The position numbers and the translations under genes are program-made. Below the pieces are notes generated by a model, which saw only the letters and a list, made by a program, of their open reading frames with translations, searched no databases and was not told where the DNA came from. DNA of 64,000 nucleotides. Source: Eukaryota sp. TZLM1-RC. Lineage: Eukaryota > Metamonada: BaSk clade. The first letter of the stretch is position 1. Every line of letters begins with the position of its first letter. Shown in pieces: positions 1 through 10,479 of the stretch. The DNA lies in assembly GCA_040285825.1 (NCBI GenBank), contig JAUPSS010000001.1:2170001-2234000 (forward strand), given 5' to 3'.

Positions 1-1250
1 GTAGGTCTCTGATGTTTCAAATTCTTAAAACCTTTTTTACCATAATCACCCATTAGTATTAAAGTGTCTTTTGGATTGCCAAACTGCTGAACAAGGCTTT
101 GTAACAACCAACTTTCAGTCTTTTGCTTGTGAAGAAAAGCTTGCATTTTATGAATGTTCCACAAGTCAACACTGTAAAAGTCAATTGTCAAAAAAACTTG
201 CCTAAGTTTGGCAACCACAAAGTTGGAAAAATCTATAAAAGTTGCTGAATTGGCAGCAAATGCGTGACAATTCGATGTTTGCATCTTCAATTGTCATTTC
301 GTTAGACTCTATCAATTGGTTCCTGTCGTAATCTACCTCAGTATACTTTATCGCCCATCGTTTTTGCTTTTCATTCATCCTACTCTTCAAAGACCAGGAC
401 ATTTGAGTCATTTTCAACCATTTGTACTTCTTGTCTTGATTCATCACCCGACTATTTCTTTGCTGTTCAGTTTCATATTCAGGCACCATGGCTAAGTCTT
501 CATCAGTCTTTTTACTCGCAAGATACAATAAATCATGTTTTCCAGGATCACCAACAACAATTCGTTTTTCTTGAAAAGTATCAACATCAACATCATTAAT
601 ATATAAATCAGAAATACCAGCCTTTTTTGTCTGGCTTACATTTCTGACTTTGTAAATCCTGACGAACAAATTCTACTGCAAAATTAAATCCATCTGTGTG
701 GATAATGTTGTTGAATTTATAGCTCTTCTGTTTGAACATTGGTTGGTTTTAATCTAGAATATTAAACCAAAAGTCAAATTGCTGAGGTGGTTTGAATTTC
801 GTAATTTGGGCTAATGTATTGTATAAATCATCCATCAATGTTTGTCTAATAATTGTCCATAGTGTTCTTGTATCAATAGCAATATCTCCTGGACCTACAG
901 TGGATGAATCAGGAGAAATATGATAAGGTTTTTTCTCTCTACTGGAAATATATTGGGCAATTTGTAATTGCTGGTTTTAGGAATATTTGAGGATCTTTTT
1001 CAACAGCCTCTGCAAGAAAATATATATCCACTGGAAATATGTTGTCAACTAAATTCTCGTCAGTGACCAAATTTTCAATTTGACAACTAAATGGCTCAAT
1101 AATACCTTCAAATATGTCTCTAAGTTCTTTATTTCTTATATCATATTGTTCACATAAATCGAAAAATTCATCATTCAGAAGGTCTGAAATATTTTCTGGA
1201 TGATGAAACAAAGAACTCAAGCAATCTCTATCATCAATTAAAAACAAGTT
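1..1250 (-). pseudogene. Fanzor (eukaryotic TnpB-like nuclease) copy 1, decayed, runs off left edge
   Basis: Seen: on the minus strand, conceptual translation carries blocks of the Fanzor/TnpB family in order. These are a TDG-containing block near 680-710, a RuvC-I-type DPGK motif at about 530-545, an aromatic/basic QQR block near 465, a KTES block near 115-130, and a GDYGKKGF block near 30-55 where the family has its GD(W/G)S stretch. The zinc finger and RuvC-III Asp would lie beyond position 1. The blocks sit in different frames, with changes near 625-665 and 245-280, so the copy is broken. An upstream minus-strand reading at 1294-1521 may be its N-terminal part, separated by an AT-rich stretch that could be an intron. 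Known: Fanzors are transposon-borne RNA-guided DNA nucleases in eukaryotes and giant viruses. Inference: a mobile-element relic, not an active gene. Confidence 0.72.
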
Positions 1251-1293
1251 TTGAATTGATGAAGCCTAATAAATCTATAATTTATTGTATATA

Positions 1294-1521
1294 TTATATA
1301 TAAATAATTGTAGTTAATGGCGTTAAATATATACCCAGCTTGTGCATTTTTGATAACACTTTTTCCACATCTGGTTTGTCAAAATAAACATTAATAAATC
1401 GATTAATATGTTTTTCATAATTTAATTTCAAATTATTCTCAAAATTGTTGGAAAACATTACTGGAGCCATACTCAGGTGGTCTACTGAAACCATCAGTTG
1501 AAAATCGTGGAAAAAACTCAA
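1294..1521 (-). pseudogene. Possible N-terminal piece of Fanzor copy 1
   Basis: Open minus-strand reading of 75 residues just upstream of the Fanzor blocks. It is rich in Asn, Lys and aromatics and has no motif I can name. Its position and the intron-like AT-rich gap at 1255-1320 (a GTATAT at one end, TTATTAG at the other) suggest it is the preceding exon, but the phases do not join cleanly. It may instead be unrelated. Confidence 0.3.
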
Positions 1522-1574
1522 ATCTATATCTCAAATGGTCTACATTACTTAAAGTTTTGTTCAACTTTTGTTGT

Positions 1575-1925
1575 TCAAAGGTAATCGGTAATGTATAATC
1601 TCCTCCACCATAAACAAAGCACTACATCAACACTAATAAAGGTAACATTTGCATTGTTGATACCAACAACAGTTTGGGATATATGACCAGTAAGTGAGGA
1701 GTAAAAACAATAATAAGTGAGGGTAGTGGTTCTGGGGGTAGTGGGCGTGGGAGTGCTATTAGTGTGCTCAACCATGGATTGTAAATCTCCAAAATCGGCG
1801 TATTCAGTGGAATTGTGACGCTTAGGAAGGAGCCATCCATGGACATTAGTGGCATGGTAATTAATGTAAGGAACACTTCGGCCAAAAATTGCTGTGCGTA
1901 GTAGTAGTACGACATGAAGTTTCAT
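1575..1925 (-). CDS. Unrecognised ORF fragment with signal-peptide-like start
   Basis: From an ATG at 1925 the minus strand stays open for about 116 codons. It begins with a short hydrophobic stretch after MKLHVV, continues with a Thr/Pro-rich run at about 1735-1760, and has two NxT/NxS sites. No family is recognised. A second minus-strand frame is also open here, so coding status is doubtful. The Fanzor relic starts directly downstream, so this could be the remains of a host gene that the element entered. Confidence 0.2.
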   Translation of the reverse strand: MKLHVVLLLRTAIFGRSVPYINYHATNVHGWLLPKRHNSTEYADFGDLQSMVEHTNSTPTPTTPRTTTLTYYCFYSSLTGHISQTVVGINNANVTFISVDVVLCLWWRRLYITDYL

Positions 1926-2184
1926 GGAGAAAGGAAAACAACAATTTAATGAACCAACATGTGCCCTCTCTTTCAGCATTGGGGTTTCTAGTGGAACCGT
2001 TTTATCTGCATTTCCCATCTCCCCATCTCATTCCCATTTTTCCATCGTCTATTTTTACCCCGATTCTTGGCGCAAGAACTTTTTCGGTCCTTCATGATGT
2101 TGAGGGTTGTTCCTGATAATCAGAGTTGATTTAGGAATAATGGAGTGAAACCATTTGAAAAAGTTTAGGCATGGATTTTTATGT

Positions 2185-2360
2185 TGGTGCAGGCTCGGCC
2201 AAAAAAATGTAATCCCGCTTTCGCAAATTTTTTGTTATATGTCCAAAAGAATTCTTCTTCTTGTTTAATTTCTCAAATTTTTCAAATTAATGGTCTTCAT
2301 TTGATACCACATTTTCTTGAACAATGCATTTCGATGTTTTTTTTGGCTTCAATGAAAACC
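2185..2360 (+). pseudogene. Retroelement (family B) reverse-transcriptase fragment
   Basis: The plus-strand translation contains CNPAFANFLLY and SSSCLISQIFQI. These closely parallel KNPALANFLLH and SSASCLIHQVPRI in the minus-strand copy at 2390-3950. It is therefore a short piece of the same RT-bearing element in the opposite orientation, truncated at both ends. Confidence 0.55.
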
Positions 2361-2389
2361 TACCTACAGCTTTTGCTTCATTCAATTTT

Positions 2390-3950
2390 CCTAGTGATAA
2401 CAATGAGCTAAAAACAAGACTATACATTTCCCTAAAAATAGAAAATACAACTCTGTTTTGCCAAAAATTTCGGTCGAATATTCTTCCAGTTCTAATTTTG
2501 ACAATGGATAAGAAATCGTCCAAGAAAGATAGCGCAGTTTTACCCCCAAGCTTCCAAATGAAGAAACAGCAAATGGACAAAGAATGTATTGGGTATGTGA
2601 GTTGGAATTCAGATTAATGATTTTTTCTGTTTACATAATAATTTTTGCTTCTTTGGCTCTCCGTAAAGTTGAATTATAAGCTTGTGCCAGTTTTGATTTG
2701 ACCGTTTGATACATCAGAAGAACTGACATCAATAGTGATCATTGATCCATCGAGTCCAGGAACAAGCACATCACTATGGCTGTCACCACAAGAATTTCTG
2801 TCAGATTCATCAGCCAAATTTAAAAGCAACGGTTCTAAAAAAGATTCAATCTAATAGGACTTAAACATACAATAGAGCTGATCACGGACTGCATCATGCA
2901 CTTTTGATCTAAAAGTAATAAATCGATTACAATTAAGTAAATGGGTTGGAGTGACAGACTTTCCGCATTTACAAATTAATCCATGAGGAAGATTATCAAG
3001 CCAAATACAAGATCGAAAACGCATAGATAATAAAAAACAAGGGTCATTGAGAAACAAATCATAAATTCTTGGTACTTGGTGAATTAAACAAGAGGCAGAA
3101 CTATTACAAGCATGCAGTAAAAAATTTGCAAGAGCGGGATTTTTTTGCTTGGCCATGCCAAGATGTACTTCATGATCCAGGGCATCCAATATTACTGTCA
3201 ATTTTTGTTGAAGCTTCTTCACACAATACCTTAAATTAACTAAATTTCGTGGAGGAATATCTTGAACTGGGTCGGGAAAGCATTGACACCAAATTTGTGG
3301 TGCAATTTAATCAATGGCAACATCTAGGTCATACAAATATTTTGAAAGTGATGGAGTAAGCAAATGAATATCTTCAGGGAAACGATTAAGAAATTCATAA
3401 ATAGAATTTTTTTGCCACCACCAACAAAAGCTGCTTGACAAAGAATTGAAGATTTGGTAAAGCCAACACCACCAAATTGTGAAAAAGAAAACAAGTGAGC
3501 TCGAATTAGCTTAGGATTCACTTCTAATAGGGAAGCAAAGAAAGTTGCACGAAGATAATTAAATAATCGGCAAAAATCGATAGACAATGCAGATGCTGTC
3601 GACCTCAATAATTGAGTAATTTTTCCAGAGTAACAAATTCTTGAATCAAAAAATTTGATATGTTTTTCTATTTCTAATTCTTAAAATAATTGAAGCCCAT
3701 TACCAAGTTTTGCAACAATTTCGTTAAGATTTTCGATAATTTCATCAACAGTTCCTAGCTAACATCCTAGAAAGCGAAAAGCTTCTTGTGAATAATTGGT
3801 AAAAGGAAATTTACAATTATTAATTTTAAACTCTTTGAAATCATTACCAATTAATAAACATTTTTTAGGATTCAAATGAAGACCAATGATTTCAAGCAGA
3901 TTTCCTGTCACGATCTTCAATGTCACTGGTCCTCCAGATCAAGTTTGGCA
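2390..3950 (-). pseudogene. Retroelement (family B) RT relic, 3' part
   Basis: Read 5' to 3' on the minus strand, the pieces come in the order expected of the distal part of a non-LTR-like reverse transcriptase. First is a palm-end block at 3730-3900 with LNPKKC and FRFLGC. Next is a thumb/connection block at 3324-3608 with GGVGFTKSSIL and AAFVGG. Then comes a Cys/His block at 2880-2990 (CKCGKSVTPTHLLNC followed by FRSKVHDAVRDQ), then a DVLVPGLDG block near 2740-2790. Last is a C-terminal domain at 2400-2580 containing FWQNRVVFSIF. An in-frame TAG follows FRFLGC, and the other blocks are separated by frame changes, so the copy is dead. The CxC-x(n)-H-x(3)-C knuckle and PGLDG block also occur in the copy at 49.9-50.6 kb, which defines a repeat family. 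Confidence 0.7.
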
Positions 3951-3962
3951 ATTTTACTAAAA

Positions 3963-4034
3963 GGCGATGGCCAGGAATCGAACCTAGATCAGGAGAGTTC
4001 AGAATTGCAGACCCACCAAATATGGTGACTGAAA
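3963..4034 (-). other. tRNA-like relic (T-arm/B-box)
   Basis: On the minus strand a canonical B-box, GGTTCGATTCC, sits in a 5-bp T-stem (CTAGG paired with CCTGG). It is followed by an acceptor-like CCATCGCC at 3963-3970. The matching 5' acceptor strand and a convincing A-box/anticodon arm are missing. A 4-bp CACC/GGTG stem lies where the D-arm would be. It is either a tRNA pseudogene or a tRNA-derived SINE fragment. Confidence 0.3.
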
Positions 4035-4189
4035 AAGTGGCAAATTCTCAAAGGTCGCCAAAAGTTCACCAATATTTTTCGCCGATTGTATATTTTTAAA
4101 AAAATAAAAAAATAAAAAAATTCAGATTGATTTGAAAATGAATACTATAAGATTGAACAATAAAGCAGTAAACATTCGTAAAAGTTAGC

Positions 4190-4402
4190 AGTTGAATTAC
4201 GGAAGACTATCAAATGAAGCTGGAACTTTTTTGAATAACTTCCAAAAAATGGTTCAAGAAAAAACAATGAAATTTTTTCATATTTTTTATGGCGCTCTCG
4301 GATTCAATTTACCATAAATTATCAATTTATTAATAAATAACCACGGTTTTTCATTAGTATTAGAGAAGCTTTAGCCAGACAGCAAGCAGATCAAGATTGT
4401 TA
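4190..4402 (+). pseudogene. Retroelement (family A) C-terminal fragment
   Basis: The nucleotide sequence matches the 3' coding ends at 16.97-17.15 kb and 46.35-46.52 kb. Shared features are the aacttccaaaaaatggtt stretch, the tttatggcgctctcgg stretch and the gacagcaagcagatcaag stretch. It is broken by stops and ends abruptly where an opposite-strand RT fragment begins. Confidence 0.6.
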
Positions 4403-4404
4403 TT

Positions 4405-4673
4405 CTTTTGCTAATTCTTTTTGGGAATATTGCCAATGAAAGATTGGGGAAAGAATCGATTCCATTTTTGTTCAATTTTTGAAATTCCTCAGTTAATGCA
4501 AAAACAGTGGAACCTTGCACTGTCACTAATAGATCTTTCCAATCGGCAAATGTTTCAAAAAACTCAAAAAATGCATTTCTGTATCCGATAACAAAAGCAT
4601 AGGAAGTGAGAATTGAGGCCTTTGTCAAACGTAAACTGCCATTGTGTGGACTAAGAAAAGCATGATAAGGCAT
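4405..4673 (-). pseudogene. Reverse-transcriptase thumb fragment
   Basis: The minus-strand reading contains GSLRLTKASILTSYAFVIG. This aligns by eye with the thumb block of family B (GGVGFTKSSILCQAAFVGG). It is truncated, with no catalytic motif, and abuts a family A tail on the opposite strand. Confidence 0.5.
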
Positions 4674-4969
4674 TTGGACAATTTTACATCCTAGTTATTA
4701 TTTTTTCCTAGTAATTTTTGTATTTTTTACCAAATTATGTAACTTGAAACGCAAACAAAACAACTAAACAAAAAACTAGAACTCAATATCCTAAATACAG
4801 GCATCAATATCATTAAACCTCTTCCATGTGCGTAAATTAAATATGTGCGTCAAATTTAACAATTATATAAATTTTTCTATTGTGCAAGAAATTAAAGTTG
4901 AACTCTTTTCCTGCTCTTTCCTTTATAACGATGGTTTATGGCAAGGCTTATGTGAAATAGTTATGCAAA

Positions 4970-5077
4970 TGTAAAGAGATTTATTAGAAGAGGAATTGGA
5001 TTCTCTCTTCTTGTACTAATAAGCGGTAACTAAATAAACCATAATACTAAGGCCATTAATACTATTCCAGACTCACA
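4970..5077 (-). repeat. 3' LTR of the Ty3/gypsy element
   Basis: In plus orientation it starts TGTAAAGAGATTTAT and ends CCAGACTCACA. It aligns along its length with 10372-10475, sharing the actaataagcgg block and the ataatacta block. The two LTRs differ at many positions, including small indels, implying an old insertion. Confidence 0.85.
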
Positions 5078-5434
5078 CTACCTTTTCCCCTCTTTCGAGC
5101 GACGAGCCCTAGAAGCCCTAGTCATAGGAGGTGATGTACAAGTTTTTGAACGCTTCTTGGTAGGAGCGGATTTAGTACCGTGACGTGTCTTCGAAGTTTT
5201 GATGAAGTCTTTATCAGCTGCAGTATTTTGGACTGTTGACATATGTTCAGTGGTGATCTCATTTCCAGGCCATTGCACTTGGCAAAAGTCACCGTCCTTA
5301 CTGAGCACCTTTTCCATGATATGTTCTTCGCCATCACCTGCAGCAACCCATGAGTGGGACTCATCGTTGGCAGGTAGGCTTGAGAGCCATGGTGCTAAAT
5401 GTTTGACGCTAGCTGGACGATCGTACCAGTGCAA
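5078..5434 (-). pseudogene. Integrase C-terminal tail with chromodomain-like module
   Basis: Minus-strand reading of 118 residues following the integrase. The block EEHIMEKVLSKDGDF followed by QVQWPG fits the chromodomain pattern (E-x-E-K-I/V-L ... Y-x-V-x-W-x-G). The C-terminus is strongly basic (KKRSK, RRSKEGKR). In chromoviruses this module steers integration to chromatin. A normal Trp-Glu-Pro ending is absent. Confidence 0.6.
5079..5097 (-). promoter_or_regulatory. Polypurine tract
   Basis: On the minus strand a purine run, GAAAGAGGGGAAAAGGTAG, lies directly before the 3' LTR. This is the position used to prime plus-strand DNA synthesis. The gag-only element at 15.6 kb has the same arrangement, also ending in GTAG before its LTR. 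Confidence 0.6.
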
Positions 5435-5706
5435 AGGTTTATAATATTCACAAACGAATTAGATACGTTTTCAGTTATTCGGAAGGGTCCTAAATAATCT
5501 CCATGTAGCTTTGCGGAGGAGCTAGAAGCTCTCAATTCCAGCTGACCAACATTCAAAAAAAATTTCAAAAAGAATTTGGAGTTGTAGATGTATTTAGCTT
5601 GGATGCTACGGAAGCTTGATGGTTTCCTGCCTTTTCCTGTTTTTCTTTCAACCTTCAAAATTTAGATGGAATTTCTTGAATAAAGGATGACTTCGACGTC
5701 GAGCTT

Positions 5707-6339
5707 TCAATGAATATTGCCAGGATCGGATCTAGGAAACACATCAGAGCCAAAGATAACTAGACAAGGGCTGTACTTTGTTATTGAACTCTTGAATGAG
5801 TTGAGCAATAATTGCACATAAGGCAAATATTCAGACCACGCATCGTAGGCGTTGAAGTTTAAGTGCAATTTCCGTAGGTTTTGCAGAAAGTCTCTGTGTC
5901 GGCGTGCTACTAAGCGGTTGGACTGAGAAAACCTAGGTATCGACTTTGACACTTCTATGCTTAAAAATTTGCTCAGTTCGTCAAAGACAGCCTTGGAAAA
6001 TTCGGGTCCATTATTGCTGTGGATTTGAAATGGTATACCAAAAATGGCACAGACTTTCCAGATTAATGCATCTGCAGTAAGATTAGCGTTGATTACTTTT
6101 AAATTGACGATGATCGTAAATCTAAAAAAGCTGTCAATAAATACGAGGATGTATTTGTAGCCTTCTTGATCTTCTGGGAGAGGACCAATTACATCGGCGT
6201 TGACGCGAGCAAAAGGTATGTAAGCCCACAATAAACCAGTTTGGGGGACATGCAGTTTTGGAACTGGTTTTGTTTTCTCTGACAGGAGGGGCATTCTTGG
6301 ACGTGCTTGTTCATGTTTGTGAACATGTTTGGCCATCAA
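5707..6339 (-). pseudogene. Ty3/gypsy integrase core, catalytically broken
   Basis: 210-residue minus-strand reading. The first acidic block (NADVIGPLPED then YILVFIDSF) is present and preceded by the end of the HHCC region. The second block reads HSNNGPEFS, with Asn where the family has catalytic Asp. The expected Glu block is replaced by RRHRDFLQNL. The remainder (DAWSEYLPYVQLLLNS) fits the integrase core. Two of the three D-D-E residues are therefore missing. Confidence 0.85.
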
Positions 6340-6751
6340 TAACCGCTGTTTTTGAACTTGTTCAGGGTTGCTTGGATGACTTCCTTGCAGCAGTGCGCGT
6401 GCAACAATTTAAGGGTGTCCTTAATGAGTGATTTGAGAAGAACGATCTGTTTGTCGTAGGTTATATATAAATCAAGTTTATTGTTATGCTTACAGTTGTT
6501 GAAGAAGGGGTCTCTGGAAGCTATTGCAAGCTTCTGTTCGGACCTTATCCTACAGAGCCACGGCTCGTAAATAGGTAGGTCATCGGAACACTGTTCTTTG
6601 ATGACATTTCAAGTTCGAAGTTGTTTAGATCTTCGATGTAGTACCTTTTATCTTCTGTTCCCTCTATTTTTGTTAATGTAAGATATAGGATGAAAATTTT
6701 GAAACATTTGATGGGACAAATGATTGATCTCATGGTGGTCTATGGGCGGAA

Positions 6752-7303
6752 TTAGTTAAAACAACATATTGGCCCAGAAGTTATCTCACTCTTGGTATGA
6801 ACCAATTCGAAGCAGAATTCGCAGAAAATAGGTAACCACGTGGTTACTATTCTGTTCTTGTCTGGAGCTGTGAACATGTAGGTAAGGTTTTGATGGTTTG
6901 TAAAAATGACCGGTTTCCTATATTTCAAGTAGTTTTCGAAACCACTTTGAGATAACATGAGTAAGATAGCGTAGAGTTCCTTTTGGTTTGTGGGCCAGTT
7001 CTTTTGCGAGTTGGTTAACAAGTGGCTGAAGAAACTTATGGGTTTACATTTCCTGTTGATCAGGGGAGTACCGGGGTCGTCGACTTGTTCGACTTGTTCC
7101 CATATTACACCGCCTACAAGAATGTTGGATGCGTCGCAACTTATTAGAATCTGGTGCTCCAAAGAAGGTAAGTTGAGCAGCATGTGCTGAGCTATCAGTT
7201 GTTCGATCTTTTGCAGGAGCCCGTCGTGTATATCGGTCCATTGTAGGCGTTGTGCTCGGGGTTTGGGTTTAACGTTGGCGTTGTTCCCATCATCCTTAGT
7301 CAA
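6752..7303 (-). pseudogene. Ty3/gypsy RNase H domain, broken
   Basis: 183-residue minus-strand reading. CDAS supplies the first catalytic Asp and KELYAIL the Glu. The third site reads FTNHQNL, where the family has Asp at the Asn. RNase H would remove template RNA during reverse transcription. It lies between RT and integrase, as expected. Confidence 0.85.
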
Positions 7304-7325
7304 TCTTATGATAGGAGCAATGAGC

Positions 7326-8260
7326 TCAGATACTTGGGAAAAGACATTCTCTAATAAAGTTGACTGATCCTACAAGGTTGCGGACATCTTTGATTGTCTT
7401 TGATTTAGGGAGATTCATCAAAGACTCAGTGCAAGTGGGATCGATAGTCCGTTGTTTGTTTTGGAAAACACTGTCGAGTATCTTTATGGGGTGTCTGAAA
7501 GACACGAAGTGGCACTTTTGAAGTCCCAAAGAAACTGTTCTTGCATCTAGCTTGACCCAGGATGCGTCGGAGGCGTTCGATGAATTTATCAAAGGTTGAA
7601 CCCATGATTATGATGTCATCTATTCAGATGAATACTCCGTCTCCAGAGAAGACGTTTGCCATGACGTTTTGGCAAACGGCTGGGGCATGCTTGAGGCCAA
7701 AAGCGGCGCGTTTGAACATGATGCTATTGCCAAAAATGCTTAAGGCAGCCTTTTGCCAGTGCTTTTTGGCTATTCTCAGTTGGCAAAAGGTTTCGAGGAG
7801 GTCAAGAGGGCTTCTGTAATTCGCTTGGGAGAGAAATATCAGCACTTCCTCTGAGATCCTTGAAAGATTGGGCTCAACAGGAATAGTGTTAGTGTTTACT
7901 CCGTCCCTGTTGCTATAGTCACCAGTAAGGCGGGGCTTCCGGTGATCTGGACAGACCACTAGACAAACAGGGGAGCTGAACTCATGGTTCGATGGGACAG
8001 CAAATCCTGAGTCTACGAGTTCGTCGAAATTTTGGTTAGCGAACTCTAGCCTGGGCGGATTCAGGGTCTTGGGGGGGGGGTCTTCTAACTGTAATGTCTT
8101 CATTGTAGCAATTGAAATTCTTATGAGGACAATCAATACTTTCAGCATGAGGCTTGAGGGTAAAAACGGCTTCGAACTCTTCCAAGGTGAGAAGTAGGGA
8201 CTTCTTGTCGTGGTCGTTGTCTAAGTTGATGGTACAACCGGATGAGTTGATGTGTTCCAA
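7326..8260 (-). pseudogene. Ty3/gypsy reverse transcriptase, interrupted
   Basis: Minus-strand fingers and palm are readable: ESPV-like SSPVCLVVCPDHRKPR, then GDYSNRDGVN, then LDLLETFCQLRI, then RAAFGLKHAPAVCQ. At about 7622 an in-frame TGA precedes IDDIIIMGS, exactly where the Tyr of the YxDD active-site box should be. The connection region (7326-7592) follows in another frame, with TIKDVRNLVGSVNFIR. Upstream, 8036-8260 is the protease-RT linker. Confidence 0.88.
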
Positions 8261-8329
8261 CCAACCTGTGGGAAGGGAGACAACTTCTGAAATTGGTGAT
8301 ATTCGATGGTCGAATTCGGCTTCAGATTA

Positions 8330-8620
8330 TAGTAATGTACGACGGGCGTCGTTGATTCTAATGTATATGCCCTTATTGTTCATTAGTGCAAGGTGACTCA
8401 AGAAGTCAGCTCCAATGAGAATGGTCTAATGTCCAAGAACAATGCTGGAACTTGTATTTTCCATGTATAATCTGGGTAACACTTCCTAGTTTAATACTAA
8501 GGGTTTCAAAAGCAGTACCAAAGAACTGTGAGGTGGATTCATCAGTAATTTTGTTGAAGGAGATGGTTTCGTTCGTACGTGCCATGTTACAGTTATTCAT
8601 GAATGGAACAGGTCCCATTC
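8330..8620 (-). pseudogene. Retroviral-type aspartic protease remnant
   Basis: One minus-strand frame reads TILIGADFLSHLALMNNKG, typical of the C-terminal half of Ty3-type proteases. A TAG in the same frame lies just upstream, and the N-terminal part continues in another frame. The plus-strand relic at 18.5 kb has the matching MVLIRRHLLHHLALLND stretch, so both derive from one element family. Confidence 0.65.
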
Positions 8621-8899
8621 ATGAACTGGTTCTCCGGTACTAATGCCAAAATACTGAACGTACGATGGTTGAGAACCTTCTCTAGCTTGTTCAAGTTCTT
8701 CGCGAAGTTTGGCAAATTCATTGGCTAAAGCTACCCGAGCTGGATCCTCAAAATTGCCTCTGGTTTCCCTCAGGATCCGGTCGGTACGGTTTTAGATGAG
8801 GAATTTGTTAACAAACTTTAGAAGTTTGTCACTGTCTCTCAAATCAGATGCTTCGAGATAGGGACGTTTAGGTCGGACCCTTCGTCTGTCATCTCGATC

Positions 8900-10360
8900 T
8901 CTAGATCCAATCATAGAAGAAAGGAGAAGGCTGCTTTCGTAAGTGTCCGAGATTAATGATTAATGATAGGTAGTAGTAGAGGTTGATTCTACCGTGGAAG
9001 GCGTAGGTCGGGGTTAAAATGTTCGACTAATCGGAGTGATAAGAGCTGAAACCGCATCAGAAGATGTGGTAAAAGTTGGGGAATCACTACTCACTGTAAC
9101 TAGCTCGTCGTCAACATGATCCATAATTAGTATGGTTAGAGGTTTCCATAGGAGAGAGACGATCAGTTTCCATGGGATGTTGTACGTTTTGGACTTTAGG
9201 TCGGACGTCCATTGCTGATCTCCGTAGGAGGAGTGGTCTCTGGGTCTCTGGAATAACCTGAGAATCCCTATGTCGAGCATAAGGTTGTGCTGACGGAAAG
9301 CACCGTGATGCAGAACACTAGAGCTAGCGTGGGAGCTAGAGTTGAGAGGTGCTTGTTCAGTAGAGGAAGTTCCTCTCCTAGCCTGAATCGCTCTGTCAAG
9401 CCTTCTTCTGAGTTTTCAATTGCGACACTCTTGTAAGTGTTGAGCTAAGTAGTCTTTGGACATTTCTTGCGAAGATATATCAACTGCGATTCTAGACTCC
9501 GCGGTAGGAGCTGAGGACTGAGTTGTTGAAGAGTACTCCAAAAGGTTCTTCATAATCTACCAAATCTGAGAAGATCTGCTCATACCTCTTCCTTTGTTCT
9601 TCGGAAAAATACGAAGGGAGGTGTGGAATGGAAAGAACAAGATCATAAGCATTAGGCGGGGAATCAGTTGGATTGTTAACTTGGCTTATTGTTGTTAAAG
9701 TAAGGGAAGATCCTGAGGCTGGAACAGCAGAATTTTGTCTTGTTCTCCTAACAGTTGGTTGTTGAGAGGATGGAGCCTCACATTCAGGATAAGAGATGAG
9801 ATGAATAAGGAGATGAAGATGGAACTTGAGTACCCTTTTCAGGGGAGGGAGGTTGAACTCCAGTTCCTTCCTTAATAGAATGAGAATATTGAACCGTCTT
9901 TCTGCTTTGGGTAGAAGGTGAAGATGGTACTTCAGTACTTCATTGAAGGAGTGGAGAAGGTAAAACCTCAGTTTTCCTTAGTTGTGAGGAAACAGGAGGA
10001 GCTACGGAATCTTCAACGTCCTCGTCGTCATAGACGACCGACAACGGAATTATTCCTTCCAAAAAGCGCAAAATCCTTAGGAGGGCTATCTCCTACCACA
10101 GATACAGTCTCCTGGGGAGGTATACTTCTTTCCATAGGAGCGAAATCCACAGGAAAAGAACTGTCTTCCGTCGGGGCAGAACCCTCTGGAGAAGAGGAAT
10201 CTTGAGAAAACGGAGAAGCTTCGACAGAAGAGGTAGGCAAAAAAGCACTTTCTGCGGCTAATGGGGAAGAAGAGGGACTACTCTCTTCTTCGGGGATCCT
10301 ACGCTGAGCCGAAGCCGACCCACTACGTATTGATGGTCTATAGCTAGGGTTATGTGACAT
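8900..10360 (-). pseudogene. gag region, frame-broken
   Basis: Begins with an ATG at 10360, 12 nt inside the 5' LTR. The first about 110 residues are Ser/Pro-rich and acidic. A later frame at 9500-9660 reads SEEQRKRYEQIFSDLVDYEE, a plausible helical gag segment. No zinc knuckle is readable. Multiple frame changes show it is dead. Confidence 0.6.
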
Positions 10361-10371
10361 AGCTCTGTAGA

Positions 10372-10475
10372 TGTAAAGAGATTTATAACGAAGAGGACTC
10401 TCTCATTTTGAACTAATAAGCGGAAACTAAAAAAAACTATAATACTAAAGGTATCAATATTTGTCAAGACTAACA
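10372..10475 (-). repeat. 5' LTR of the Ty3/gypsy element
   Basis: Direct-repeat partner of 4970-5077, starting TGTAAAGAGATTTAT and ending AAGACTAACA in plus orientation. It is flanked on its outer side by a relic of retroelement family B. Confidence 0.85.
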
Positions 10476-10479
10476 ATTC

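Larger units (their letters stand above)
4970..10475 (-). mobile_element. Degenerate Ty3/gypsy chromovirus-type LTR retrotransposon
   Basis: A 5.5-kb element bounded by direct repeats of about 105 bp that start TG and end CA. Minus-strand order is LTR, gag, protease, RT, RNase H, integrase, chromodomain-like tail, polypurine tract, LTR. This is the Ty3/gypsy order, and the chromodomain assigns it to the chromoviruses. Catalytic positions are lost in RT, RNase H and integrase, and frames are broken throughout, so it cannot move by itself. I see no matching target-site duplication (left flank ends GCAAA, right flank begins ATTCA). Confidence 0.9.

Noticed and set aside
4970-10475. Target-site duplication around the Ty3 element
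   Set aside because: The flanking 5-mers (GCAAA and ATTCA) do not match, so either the ends are mis-set, the duplication has decayed, or recombination has occurred.
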